Shown here: positions 7,472 through 15,092 of the stretch, one piece after another
How the letters are laid out: the number at the start of each line of letters is the position of its first letter
Position numbering within the stretch: position 1 is the stretch's first letter
Notes under the pieces: model-generated
The model's input: the letters and a program-made list of their open reading frames with translations, nothing else
Told to the model about the DNA's origin: nothing
Databases searched by the model: none
Translations under genes and position numbers: made by a program
NCBI RefSeq assembly: GCF_002262875.1
Contig: NZ_NKYE01000018.1
Span: forward strand, 62,001-126,000
Direction: 5' to 3'
Source of the DNA: Amycolatopsis antarctica
GTDB lineage: Bacteria > Actinomycetota > Actinomycetes > Mycobacteriales > Pseudonocardiaceae
DNA length: 64,000 nucleotides

Positions 7472-8314
7472 ATGGCACCCCTGGACGCCCTTCTCGGCTG
7501 GGACGAGGACACCACAGCCGAGGCGTACGCCGCCTTCACCCGTGCCTTCCCCATGTACGCGCTCACCAGCCGAGACCTTGCCCGCCGCGCCGATCTCACC
7601 GACAGCGGCCTGGTGGTCGACCTCTGCGGCGGAGCCGGCGCGACCGCAGAGGCAATCCTCGAACTCGCCCCGACCGACGCCCAGGTCGTCTCCCTGGACA
7701 ACGCCGCCGCCATGCAGCGCGTTGGCCGACGCACCCTGAACGACCCGCGCCTGACCTGGGTCACCGCCCCAGCCGAAGACCTGGCCGACCACGTTCCGGG
7801 CGCGGTGGACGCCGTGGTGTGCAACTCCGCGATCTGGAAGACCGACGTGCCACAGGCGTTCGTCGCCGTCCACCAAGTCCTACGACCCGGCGGCCGGTTC
7901 GTGTTCAACGTCGGCGGCGGCTTCGCTGGCGTCCGCCACCCCGACGAGACCAGCGTGCGCACCGGACCCTCGCTGAACACCTTGATCCATCAGGTCGCGG
8001 CCCGTGACTACGGCTACACCCCGCCGCCTCCAGCCCCTGAGGCAGCGCCCAAGCTGTCGCTGGACACGGTCGCCGAGCACCTGTCAGTCGCCGGGCTGAC
8101 CGTGCTCGACACCGAGGTCGTCGCCCAGCACAGCACCATGGCCGAAAAGAAGGCGTGGCTGTCGATTCCGGTCTTCGCTCGACCAGACGGCGAGTTCACG
8201 CATGCTCAGCGGATGGACATCCTCGACAGAGCGTACTCGCTGACCACGCCCGACACGCCTACCGTCACGAGCTGGCTCGTGGTGGTCGCACAGCGACCCA
8301 AGGAACAACGTTGA
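7472..8314 (+). CDS. Class I SAM-dependent methyltransferase
   Basis: A 280-residue methyltransferase. Motif I is LVVDLCGGAGATAEAIL, with the acidic residue of motif II in VVSLDN. The motif IV region is VDAVVCNSAIWKTD, and motif V/VI is VLRPGGRFVFNVGGGF. The C-terminal third (from PAPEAAPKLSLDTVAEHL) resembles small-molecule or O-methyltransferases rather than DNA methylases: there is no N/DPPY motif. It could modify the deazapurine or a nucleoside. ATG at 7472 is preceded by a GTG at 7469, either of which could be used, with GCGAGG upstream. It sits 71 bases after the DUF2797 gene. Confidence 0.75.
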   Translation: MAPLDALLGWDEDTTAEAYAAFTRAFPMYALTSRDLARRADLTDSGLVVDLCGGAGATAEAILELAPTDAQVVSLDNAAAMQRVGRRTLNDPRLTWVTAPAEDLADHVPGAVDAVVCNSAIWKTDVPQAFVAVHQVLRPGGRFVFNVGGGFAGVRHPDETSVRTGPSLNTLIHQVAARDYGYTPPPPAPEAAPKLSLDTVAEHLSVAGLTVLDTEVVAQHSTMAEKKAWLSIPVFARPDGEFTHAQRMDILDRAYSLTTPDTPTVTSWLVVVAQRPKEQR

Positions 8315-8448
8315 CCGCCCCGCCGCTAAGCGCGGAACCGTTCACCGCGACGCCCGGCTTAGAGCCGGTGTGGGTTCCATTCCTGCACGAGTCCCAACTG
8401 GTGACGCTGCCCGACGACACCCTGAGTCTGACCGACAAGGTCCTCTGA
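8311..8448 (+). CDS. Short coupled open frame at the operon end
   Basis: A 45-codon frame starts with a TTG overlapping the methyltransferase stop (TTGA at 8311-8314). It has AAGGAACA a few bases upstream and runs to 8448. The product (LTAPPLSAEPFTATPGLEPVWVPFLHESQLVTLPDDT...) is acidic and proline-rich with no recognised family. The overlap and the absence of any other use for this interval favour translation, but the composition is not decisive. Confidence 0.35.
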   Translation: MTAPPLSAEPFTATPGLEPVWVPFLHESQLVTLPDDTLSLTDKVL

Positions 8449-8468
8449 CCGTGCACCGGCAACACGTC

Positions 8469-8984
8469 TCAGTGCGCCCCTACTACGTTCCCCGCTGCCA
8501 ATCGCCGCACGTACGCGCGGATACGTTCGCGGTCCTCGGGGAACACGCTCTCCCACGTCTCGTCCAGGTCGAACCACTTCGACGGCTGCCCAGTCTCTCC
8601 GCCGAGCGGAACATCACGGCCGACGACGGCGCCATAAGACAAGCTCAGCGTCGGTGCCCAGTCGGCACGGAAGGAACGGACAGCCACCGCGGCCGGCGCC
8701 GGCAACAACTCGCCAGCTACACCGGCCTCCTCCACAAGTTCACGGGCCGCGGCCGCCCGCGGCGTCTCGCCCGGCTCGACCTTGCCACCAGGCGGCACCC
8801 ATCCGCGCACGCGGTGCCGTACGAGCAGGACGTGGCTGCAGGTCGGGTCAGTGACCCAGACCTCGGCCGCGAGCGGCTCCATCAGCGTCTGATGGGCGCA
8901 CAGCCATGCCTGAGCGTCATCGAACTCCATCGCGGCAAGGCGAGCATCGGCGACCGCCGCTTCCACGGTCAACTGGTCAATCAC
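8469..8984 (-). CDS. Nudix hydrolase
   Basis: A 171-residue pyrophosphohydrolase. The Nudix box is complete: GGKVEPGETPRAAAARELVEEAGV fits G-x5-E-x7-R-E-U-x-E-E-x-G-U, so metal binding and catalysis should be intact. The substrate-side motif WVPPGG precedes it. A basic stretch HVLLVRHRVRG and a C-terminal EDRERIRAYVRRL helix complete the fold. It is convergent with the 7-deazaguanine operon, ending 20 bases from it. A role in sanitising modified nucleotides is possible but unproven; Nudix substrates cannot be predicted from the box alone. Confidence 0.87.
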   Translation of the reverse strand: MIDQLTVEAAVADARLAAMEFDDAQAWLCAHQTLMEPLAAEVWVTDPTCSHVLLVRHRVRGWVPPGGKVEPGETPRAAAARELVEEAGVAGELLPAPAAVAVRSFRADWAPTLSLSYGAVVGRDVPLGGETGQPSKWFDLDETWESVFPEDRERIRAYVRRLAAGNVVGAH

Positions 8985-9381
8985 CTGACCCAGCCTAAGC
9001 CGAAGTCGCAGCCGCCACAGACATTGCAGAGAGCACCGCCCGCCGTGTCCCTGCCCGCTAATGAACGGCCTGAAGGCTGGATGCCCCTGAATGGCGAAAT
9101 CGTCAGCGTCGAGTCGCCGTGTTCACGCAGGTCAAGCCTACGGCGACCGCGTCACACCGGCTCGCCGCCGCGGAGATCCGGCCGATGACGTTCACCGGTC
9201 TGCCGTCATGGGCGTCGCGGATACCGGTCACATCTCCAGCCACAGCGGGACACCCGGGCCGTCGCGCCACGTTCGCTCCGGTACGACGGCGCCCGGGTGC
9301 CACAGCCGCGCACGCCGTTACAGTGTCAAGCGGGTTCGTTCGAGTCGGGGTGAATGAGCCCACTCGCGGGGAAGGCCAGTC
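8985..9381. other. Intergenic region between divergent genes
   Basis: This 397-base GC-rich stretch separates the Nudix gene (minus) from a DUF574 gene (plus). Open frames on both strands carry biased third positions but match no family and lack ribosome sites. GGGGAAGG ends just before the DUF574 start. I see no convincing promoter, hairpin or RNA. Confidence 0.4.
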
Positions 9382-10206
9382 ATGGCGCACATCAACAGCA
9401 CCCACCCGGTGTGTCCCTCGCTGGACACCACCCGCCCTGGGTTAGCCCGGGTGCGTGATGCCGCGCTGGGCGGCAAGGACAACTACTCCATCGACCGGGA
9501 TCTGGTGGTCGAGCTCGAACACGCAGCACCCGGTTTCAGCGACCTGGTCCGCGCCGAACGCGCGTGGCACATCCGCGCCGTGCGGTACGTCGCCAGCACC
9601 GGTATCGACCAGTTCCTCGACTGCGGCGTCGGGCTGCCGACCGCGTTCGACAACACCCATAAAGTCGCCCAGCGTCACAACCCCGATGCCCGGGTCGCCT
9701 ACGCCGACGCCGACTGCATCGTCGTCGCCCACGGCCGTGCCCTGCTGCACGACGACGAACGCACCCTCGTCCTTCAGGCCGACTACACCTACCCCGAAGA
9801 ACTCCTGCCCGCCGCCGGTGCGTTCCTGGACTTCAGTCGCCCGATCGGCCTGCTGCTCACCGACACCCTGCACCACGTCGAGGACGACGCCCACCCTGAC
9901 AAGCTCATGGCCACCTACCGCGACGCGCTGGCGCCCGGTTCCGCCGTTGTCGTGAGCCACTGGTGGGATCCCGGCACCGGCCCGGACCACGACGCCGCTC
10001 GCGCGCTGGAAGCCACCTGGCAGGCCCGCTGCCCCAGGACCGGCCGTTACCGCACCCGCGCCGAGATCCAGGCGCTGCTCGACGGACTGGAACTCGTGCC
10101 GCCCGGTCTCGTCGAGTTCGACGACTGGTGGCCCGACGGACCCAGCATGACCGCCCCGACACCCACCCGGCGCCTCGGACTCGCCGCCGTCGGAATCACC
10201 CCCTGA
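9382..10206 (+). CDS. S-adenosyl methyltransferase, DUF574 family (copy A)
   Basis: A 274-residue member of the actinobacterial DUF574 methyltransferases. It has the family's N-terminal ARVRDAALGGKDNYSIDRDLV (GGKDNY motif) and the arginine-rich RAERAWHIRAVRYVAS. The SAM-binding site follows as QFLDCGVGLPT with ARVAYADADCIVVAHGRALL. Later come DFSRPIGLLLTDTLHHVEDD and the terminal domain ending in RRLGLAAVGI. The family is abundant in actinomycetes and usually functionally unassigned. GGGGAAGG lies 7 bases before the ATG. Two further relatives follow at 11041-11859 and 14082-15092, both on the other strand and much diverged, so this is not a recent duplication. Confidence 0.88.
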   Translation: MAHINSTHPVCPSLDTTRPGLARVRDAALGGKDNYSIDRDLVVELEHAAPGFSDLVRAERAWHIRAVRYVASTGIDQFLDCGVGLPTAFDNTHKVAQRHNPDARVAYADADCIVVAHGRALLHDDERTLVLQADYTYPEELLPAAGAFLDFSRPIGLLLTDTLHHVEDDAHPDKLMATYRDALAPGSAVVVSHWWDPGTGPDHDAARALEATWQARCPRTGRYRTRAEIQALLDGLELVPPGLVEFDDWWPDGPSMTAPTPTRRLGLAAVGITP

Positions 10207-10299
10207 GCGACCTCGCCCAGGGGAACCTCACACAACTTCGCCAGCCGAGACCGCCTCGCGGAACTGAACAGGAAAGACGGCTTGAACTGCGGAAACTTG

Positions 10300-10373
10300 T
10301 GTGCCGCCAGGGGTTCGAACCCTGGACCCAAGGATTAAAAGGCTCTTGCTCTATCCAGCTGAGCTACGGGGGC
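10300..10373 (-). tRNA. tRNA-Lys(TTT)-like sequence, probably degenerate
   Basis: Read on the minus strand, a 74-base sequence has full tRNA geometry: acceptor GCCCCCG, TA, D stem GCTC/GAGC, anticodon loop CTTTTAA (anticodon TTT), and a perfect T arm CAGGG-TTCGAAC-CCCTG. However, the acceptor 3' strand GCGGCAC pairs with GCCCCCG at only three of seven positions, and the anticodon stem AGAGC/TCCTT has two mismatches. It is therefore likely a pseudo-tRNA, or a chimera left by integration at a tRNA 3' end. The D arm and T arm are well preserved. Confidence 0.6.
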
Positions 10374-10490
10374 CTGTGGCGGGAGGTCGTCGGGCGCTGT
10401 GCGGCCTGGGGTGCACTGTTGACGCGGGGACCGTGGTATTCGCGGGCTTGTTCCTGGCTGGCTTCGCGCCTGTCGGTTGTTGAAGTCTTG

Positions 10491-11041
10491 TCACCCGCGG
10501 GTCCAGCCGAGCCATGCCGGCGCGGCTATTTCTGGGTGGGTGCGCTCTGGCGGGCATTCGGCGCAGGGTTCGGCGTCGTCGGGGGATCGGGGCGTCGATG
10601 AGGCCGATCCGCGCGCATCGAGTGAAGGCGGCGGTGTGCTCGCCGTATCGCGTCGCCGTTGGGGTGTCGCTGATCCTGTGCACGGTCTGCGGGGTGGTGA
10701 AGCCGATGCACCGCTGGCCGGCCGTTGCTGTCGCGGGCGGTTCGGGGACGATCGGCGTGAAGAGGACGTCGAGATCGAACAGTGGCCACCGCGGTTCGGG
10801 ATCTGGGCTCTCGTACCGGCCGCCCCCGGGTCGTGGTCGCAGAAGGTGGACGGTGGCGCGCAGGCGGCCGGATCTGGACGCCGTCGGCGACCAGATGGGC
10901 GCGGACGGTCTTGACGGACATGCGGTAGAGGCGGGCGAGGCACCACAGGGACGCGCCGGCCTCGTACCGGCTGGCCATGCCCGGCGGTACCGGTCGACGA
11001 GACTTCGGAGCGGCAATAGCGTTTCCGGTACGGCTGCTCAT
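10491..11041 (-). pseudogene. HTH protein gene broken by two frameshifts
   Basis: Coding signal moves across three minus-strand frames. From 11041 the first frame gives a good helix-turn-helix, MASRYEAGASLWCLARLYRM followed by SVKTVRAHLVADGVQIR. Near 10830-10860 the GC3-biased frame shifts to one encoding PRWPLFDLDVLFTPIVPEPP, GQRCIGFTTPQTVHRI and RCARIGLIDAP. Near 10590 it shifts again to DDAEPCAECPPERTHPEIAA, ending in a TGA at 10491. Read through, this would be a roughly 180-residue HTH protein with a C-terminal CxxC. No single frame covers it. Decay or sequencing error are both possible. It abuts the DUF574 gene at 11041. Confidence 0.55.
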
Positions 11042-11859
11042 TACCGGTCTCGGGCGTCGGCGTCGGGGACGCGTGCGGCGACGCAGTGCAGGAACGGGTC
11101 GTTGTGGTGGCCGACCGGGACCGGGTCGAGGCCGGACAGCCAGTGGTTGAGCGCGCGGCGGGATCGGTCGGTGAGTGGCTGGTCGATGCTGCAGTAGAGG
11201 TTCAGTGCGGCCGACAGGCGAAGGTGGTCCTCGGGCTTGTCTGGGGTGGTGAGGTGGGAGACCGCGAGGTAGCTGCCGGGGACGAGGGCATCGCGGTAGC
11301 GGGCGAGGATGTCGGCGGGCTTGTGCTGGTCGGGCACGTGGTGCAGGACCGCGGTGGCCAGCAGGAGCACGGGCTGGGCCAGGTCGAGGGTGGTTCGCAC
11401 CGCTGTGCTGGCCAGGACCGTGTCGGGGTCGCGCAGGTCGGCGGTGAGGATCTCGCTGGCCGGGTTGGGATGCTGCTGCCGGGCGAGCGTGCAGGCGGCG
11501 GTCACGACGGGGTCGTAGTCGACATACACCGCGCGGATCCCGGGCTGGGCGAGCGTGGCCTGGTGCCGCCAGATGGGCCCGGTGGGCATGCCGCAGCCGA
11601 GCACGAGTACCTGCCGGACCCCGTGATCGAGCGCGTGGTGCAGGACGTCGGTAGCGAAGGCGACGTTATGGCGGACGATGTCGCGGACGGGAAGCAGGAT
11701 CGCGACTTGCTCGCCGAAGAACCGGTCGACGGCGGTGTTGTGGCTGTCTCCAGCTGCCCAGTCCGCGATCCTGGCGGTGTTGGGCTGTTCGAACCGCAGG
11801 AAGTCCGGTGTCGGCCACCGTGGGATGTCGTTCGCGGTCGCGTTGGTCGAGTGGTTCAT
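11041..11859 (-). CDS. S-adenosyl methyltransferase, DUF574 family (copy B)
   Basis: A 272-residue DUF574 protein. Family landmarks are RIADWAAGDSHNTAVDRFF (diverged GGKDNY region), ILLPVRDIVRHNVAFATDVL and the SAM site QVLVLGCGMPTGP. They continue with AVYVDYDPVVTAACTLA, DLAQPVLLLATAVLHHVPDQ and VPGSYLAVSHLTT. The ATG at 11859 gives a sensible N-terminus; the frame stays open much further upstream but that region is occupied by the protease gene. It ends exactly where the broken HTH gene begins, so the two were probably once an operon. The substrate is unknown. Confidence 0.85.
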   Translation of the reverse strand: MNHSTNATANDIPRWPTPDFLRFEQPNTARIADWAAGDSHNTAVDRFFGEQVAILLPVRDIVRHNVAFATDVLHHALDHGVRQVLVLGCGMPTGPIWRHQATLAQPGIRAVYVDYDPVVTAACTLARQQHPNPASEILTADLRDPDTVLASTAVRTTLDLAQPVLLLATAVLHHVPDQHKPADILARYRDALVPGSYLAVSHLTTPDKPEDHLRLSAALNLYCSIDQPLTDRSRRALNHWLSGLDPVPVGHHNDPFLHCVAARVPDADARDR

Positions 11860-11951
11860 CGGCGTTGGTCGTCCCCAGTTCAGGTCTGATCCAGCTGAGC
11901 CCCGGGGGCCGCGCCGTGCTGGGCACGGGCGCGGCCACCCCGGGTTCGGTG

Positions 11952-12872
11952 TCAGGTGGCGTTGCCGGTGCGGGCGACGTGGTAGATCCAGTCCCGGAAG
12001 TCCGGCGAACTGGTGTACACGTCCGGCACGGTGCCGCAGAACTCGGTCGCGGCACGGCTGGCGCCGCCCACGAGCTGCTGCACTCCGTTGACCCTGGCCA
12101 GAGCGGGCCCGCCGGAGTCTCCGTAACAGCTGCCGTCCGTGCCCGAGGGATTGTCGGTACACACCTCGCCGACGGACATGGCCGCGTCCGCGCAGCGAGA
12201 CGGCGCGGTGACGCGGGTGTCGAGCTGTTGCAGGTGCAGCGGCAGGTCGGCGCTGGTGCTGTCGGGCTCGGTCACACCCCAGCCGTAGAGGCTGATCGTG
12301 CTGCCCCGCCGTGCGGTGTCGCGCGCCAGCTGCACGGTCGGCTGCTGGAGCAGGTGGTCGAGCTTGAGCATGGCGATATCCGAGACCTGGCGCTTGGGCG
12401 CGCCCTGGGCCCAGTTCCAGCCGGGGTGGACCACGATCTTGGTCACCGTCGCGGTTTCCCCGCCGGAGAGTCGATCGAGACTGCCGACCCGGACGTGGAA
12501 CGTCTTGTCCGCGGTCGGGATCGGCGCGCTGTCGGCGGCGAATCGCCGGGTCGTGGACCCGCTGGCCGCACCTGCTGGCGGGTCGGCGACGCAGTGCGCG
12601 GCGGTGACCACCCAGCCCCGGAACACCAGCGCCCCGCCGCAGGTGTGGTAGTTGACGTACTTGGCGCCGTGCGCGGGCGCGTCGTACTGCAGCGAGGTGA
12701 TACCGGCCGGCGCGCTCGCGGCCGGGTGCCCGCCGACGATCATCGGCTCGGCCGGAGGCGGGGTGTCGGCAACCGCTGCGGTCACCGGGGCGGTCAGCGC
12801 GGCGGCGATGCTCACCGTCACGGCTACTGCGAACGACATGATCTTTCTGTTCACGAAGGTTGTCTTTCCCAT
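11952..12872 (-). CDS. Secreted trypsin-like serine protease (S1 family)
   Basis: A chymotrypsin-fold protease with an N-terminal signal peptide: MGKTTFVNRKIMSFAVAV leads into SIAAALTAPVTAAVA, with cleavage predicted after AVA. A short propeptide follows, and then the mature-type start IVGGHPAASAPAGI. The catalytic triad is visible as TAAHC, DIAMLKL and GDSGGP. Paired cysteines near HTCGGAL, SRCADAAMSVGEVCTD and GSCYGDSGG fit S1 disulphides. The aspartate-type specificity pocket cannot be assigned safely. About 306 residues, normal for actinomycete trypsins. The start is uncertain by a few codons because no strong ribosome site precedes any candidate. Confidence 0.9.
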   Translation of the reverse strand: MGKTTFVNRKIMSFAVAVTVSIAAALTAPVTAAVADTPPPAEPMIVGGHPAASAPAGITSLQYDAPAHGAKYVNYHTCGGALVFRGWVVTAAHCVADPPAGAASGSTTRRFAADSAPIPTADKTFHVRVGSLDRLSGGETATVTKIVVHPGWNWAQGAPKRQVSDIAMLKLDHLLQQPTVQLARDTARRGSTISLYGWGVTEPDSTSADLPLHLQQLDTRVTAPSRCADAAMSVGEVCTDNPSGTDGSCYGDSGGPALARVNGVQQLVGGASRAATEFCGTVPDVYTSSPDFRDWIYHVARTGNAT

Positions 12873-12972
12873 CTGCATAGAAAGAGCGACAATTGTCCAC
12901 AATGGAATTACTGAGCACTGGTATCGGTGGTCCGCGCCCCGGATGGCTGAACGGCATTGGCGGCCGACCCCG

Positions 12973-13542
12973 TTATTCGACGGCGTCTTCGCGTTGGGCC
13001 ACGGCGTGCAGGGCAGGTTTGTCGTGTCCCGGTAAGCCGGTTCGGCACGGCTCGTCGGGATTGTCGATGCTGCCGCACGGGCCGAAGATCAGGCAACGGG
13101 AGATCTCGTCGGGGTGGAGCGTGCGCGCATGGTGCTCCAGCCGGACGAGCACGGCGGGGAAGACGCCGGTATGCAGGCCGATGATGAGCGGGGTGCTGCG
13201 GTGATCAGCGCAGCCGATGATGGCTCCGCATGAGGTGAAGCGGGCGATCCAATGCTCACCGTCGCGGTAGAGGTCGCATTCGAGTTCGTTCAAGCCGACA
13301 TCCACCGCGGGATACCGGCGGTCGTCGTCAACGAGCACTCCGCCGAAACTCGCGGAGTAGTAGAAGTTGGCGACGACGTCTGAGTCGCGATCGAGAATTG
13401 TCCAGTCGCGATAGGTAAACCAGGCGATCAACGGGTCGACGGTGCCGTCGTCGGCGGGCGGGCGCCTGTAGCGGCCGGTCCTGACGAACGGGTCGAGAAA
13501 GTCCCGGACACGGGTCAGCATGGTGTCGAATAGGTGGAGCAT
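12973..13542 (-). CDS. Conserved-looking protein of unknown function
   Basis: A 189-residue product with coding-type codon bias and GGAAGG 9 bases before its ATG. It is soluble and rich in aromatic residues: DPLIAWFTYRDWTILDRDSD, then ANFYYSASFGGVLVDDDRRYP and HWIARFTSCGAIIGCADH. Four cysteines fall in the C-terminal half (including LIFGPCGSIDNPDEPC). I recognise no family. It is followed after about 100 bases by the protease gene on the same strand. Confidence 0.6.
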   Translation of the reverse strand: MLHLFDTMLTRVRDFLDPFVRTGRYRRPPADDGTVDPLIAWFTYRDWTILDRDSDVVANFYYSASFGGVLVDDDRRYPAVDVGLNELECDLYRDGEHWIARFTSCGAIIGCADHRSTPLIIGLHTGVFPAVLVRLEHHARTLHPDEISRCLIFGPCGSIDNPDEPCRTGLPGHDKPALHAVAQREDAVE

Positions 13543-13718
13543 CCGATGGCGGCCTTCCTTGGGGTGTCAGTGATCGGTGTTGTGCGTGCCCCGGAAAGGG
13601 GCGATCGCCCTGGCCTTCGCGACTTCAGGCGGAAAGCGTGTGCGCTGTTGCTGTACGGCAGCGGACATGGCTCGCAGGAAATGGAGCCCTTGAGCCTCGG
13701 CAGGTCGTGGCAGCGCGG

Positions 13719-14060
13719 CTAGTGCGGTTCGGGCGGACGTGTCCTGGTCTCAGTACCGTCGACGTCGCGTCGTAGGTAGGGCCGGGTTCGTAGCCGTGCC
13801 GGTGGTGTGCGGACCGGGGGAAGTCGCAGCGTCGGCTGCTCGCGCTCCGGACTGGTACTCCGGAGGTCGAGGTCGAGTACCGGCCAGGCCGGGGGTGGCG
13901 GCTGTCTCTGCTCGGCCTCGACGCGCGCGGCTATCGCCGCAACGGAATCCGGGCGCTCGTTCCAGCGCCGTCGCCGACGGCGAGCGCGTGCTCGCACAGC
14001 GAGCACGGTGCCGGCCAGCAGCAGCGCGGCCGACAGGCCGACGAGGAGGATCGGGCTCAT
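13719..14060 (-). CDS. Small single-span membrane protein
   Basis: A 113-residue product beginning MSPILLVGLSAALLLAGTVLAV, a clear membrane segment. A strongly basic stretch follows (RARARRRRRRW), then a proline/arginine-rich tail with PPPPAWPVLDLDLRST. The tail should be cytoplasmic by the positive-inside rule. It lies 21 bases behind the DUF574 gene at 14082, on the same strand. No family recognised. Confidence 0.5.
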   Translation of the reverse strand: MSPILLVGLSAALLLAGTVLAVRARARRRRRRWNERPDSVAAIAARVEAEQRQPPPPAWPVLDLDLRSTSPEREQPTLRLPPVRTPPARLRTRPYLRRDVDGTETRTRPPEPH

Positions 14061-14081
14061 CGTCAGACCGGTCGTTGTGGA

Positions 14082-15092
14082 TCATGGTGCGCCCGCCCGG
14101 CTGGCGTCGGCGCGGCGTTCGGGGACGCGTCCGACGGCGGCGAGGGTGTAGGGCGCGCGGGGGTGGCGGCTCTGCTCCGGCTCGGGCCAGCTCCGGGCCG
14201 TGCTGATACCCGGCTCGAGCAGATCGAGATCGGCTATCAGCCGGGCGAACTCGTCGACGCTGCAAGGCCGCGGGTGCGGAGGCCCACAGCGTTGGTGTGC
14301 TCGGCACCAGCGGGCAGTGACCGAGCGCAGGGCCACGAGATCGTCGGCGTTGGCGGGCGCGAGCAATGGCTCGTCCGCCAGGTGCGTGATCGGGACCAGG
14401 CTGCCCGGGTGCAGGTGTTGCGCCAGGCGCCACAGCACGGAGCGGCCGTCGATCTCGGGTTCGGCGAAGTGCAAGAGGTCGACTGCCAGCACGCACGCGC
14501 GCTGGTTGAGATCGAGCAGTCCCTTCTTGGACAGGTGGGTGAGCATCTTGCCGACAGCGAAGACGTTTCCCCGCACCATGGCCGATCGGTGCCGAGCGCG
14601 GGGGTCGTCTTTGAAGTCGCCGTGAGCGTGGGCAAGGACGAGAGGTTCGTGGTCGACGAGCACGATCGTGGGATCCTGCTCAGCGTCCGCGCCGACCACC
14701 GTGGCGTGTGCCGCGCTGGTGTGCAGATGCCCTGACCCCAGTTCGACAAACTGGGTGATCCCGTCGTCGAGCGCGCACTGGATCACCCGGGAAGTAAAGG
14801 CGCGCCGCATCCGCAGAGCGGTTTTCGCATACGGGGCGATGCGTTTCAGTTCCTTGGCCACCTTGCGATCGAGCAGCCATGCCCGGTCGCCGTTGGCGAC
14901 GATCGCGTTCTCCACCCGCGAGATATGCGGGTAACACAGGCATAAGCGCGGCAGTTCGCCCCAGTGGCGCTGCTGGCGAATCCGGCAGTGGGCCTCGAAC
15001 AACTCCGCCCCGCATCCGCCCCGCGGATGGGAGCACTTCCCGTTCCAGTAGCGCCCGCGCCCCTCGGGCATCGGCTCGATCGTCACACTCAC
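14082..15092 (-). CDS. S-adenosyl methyltransferase, DUF574 family with cysteine-rich N-terminus (copy C)
   Basis: A 336-residue DUF574-like protein. The first 50 residues form an extension absent from copies A and B, with C20, C27 and C36 plus nearby histidines (CSHPRGGCGAELFEAHC). This could bind zinc. The methyltransferase part shows AWLLDRKVAKELKRIAPYAK, FTSRVIQCALDDGITQFVEL, then DPTIVLVDHEPLVLAHAH, ACVLAVDLLHFAEP and GSLVPITHLADE. The usual glycine-rich SAM motif reads ELGSGHLHTS. The GTG at 15092 overlaps the stop of the HAD gene (GTGA), so the two are translationally coupled. Confidence 0.75.
   Translation of the reverse strand: MSVTIEPMPEGRGRYWNGKCSHPRGGCGAELFEAHCRIRQQRHWGELPRLCLCYPHISRVENAIVANGDRAWLLDRKVAKELKRIAPYAKTALRMRRAFTSRVIQCALDDGITQFVELGSGHLHTSAAHATVVGADAEQDPTIVLVDHEPLVLAHAHGDFKDDPRARHRSAMVRGNVFAVGKMLTHLSKKGLLDLNQRACVLAVDLLHFAEPEIDGRSVLWRLAQHLHPGSLVPITHLADEPLLAPANADDLVALRSVTARWCRAHQRCGPPHPRPCSVDEFARLIADLDLLEPGISTARSWPEPEQSRHPRAPYTLAAVGRVPERRADASRAGAP

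Noticed and set aside
1605-8448. Toyocamycin/sangivamycin-type antibiotic cluster
   Set aside because: No QueC, phosphoribosyltransferase, GMP-reductase-like or adenylosuccinate-type enzymes are present, and a TGT-like gene is. Not excluded if further genes lie left of the window.
9119-9445. Plus-strand frame before the first DUF574 gene
   Set aside because: Some GC3 bias, but it overlaps the DUF574 N-terminus, has no ribosome site and resembles nothing.
13534-13722. Small plus-strand frame between minus-strand genes
   Set aside because: No ribosome site or codon bias; most likely chance.
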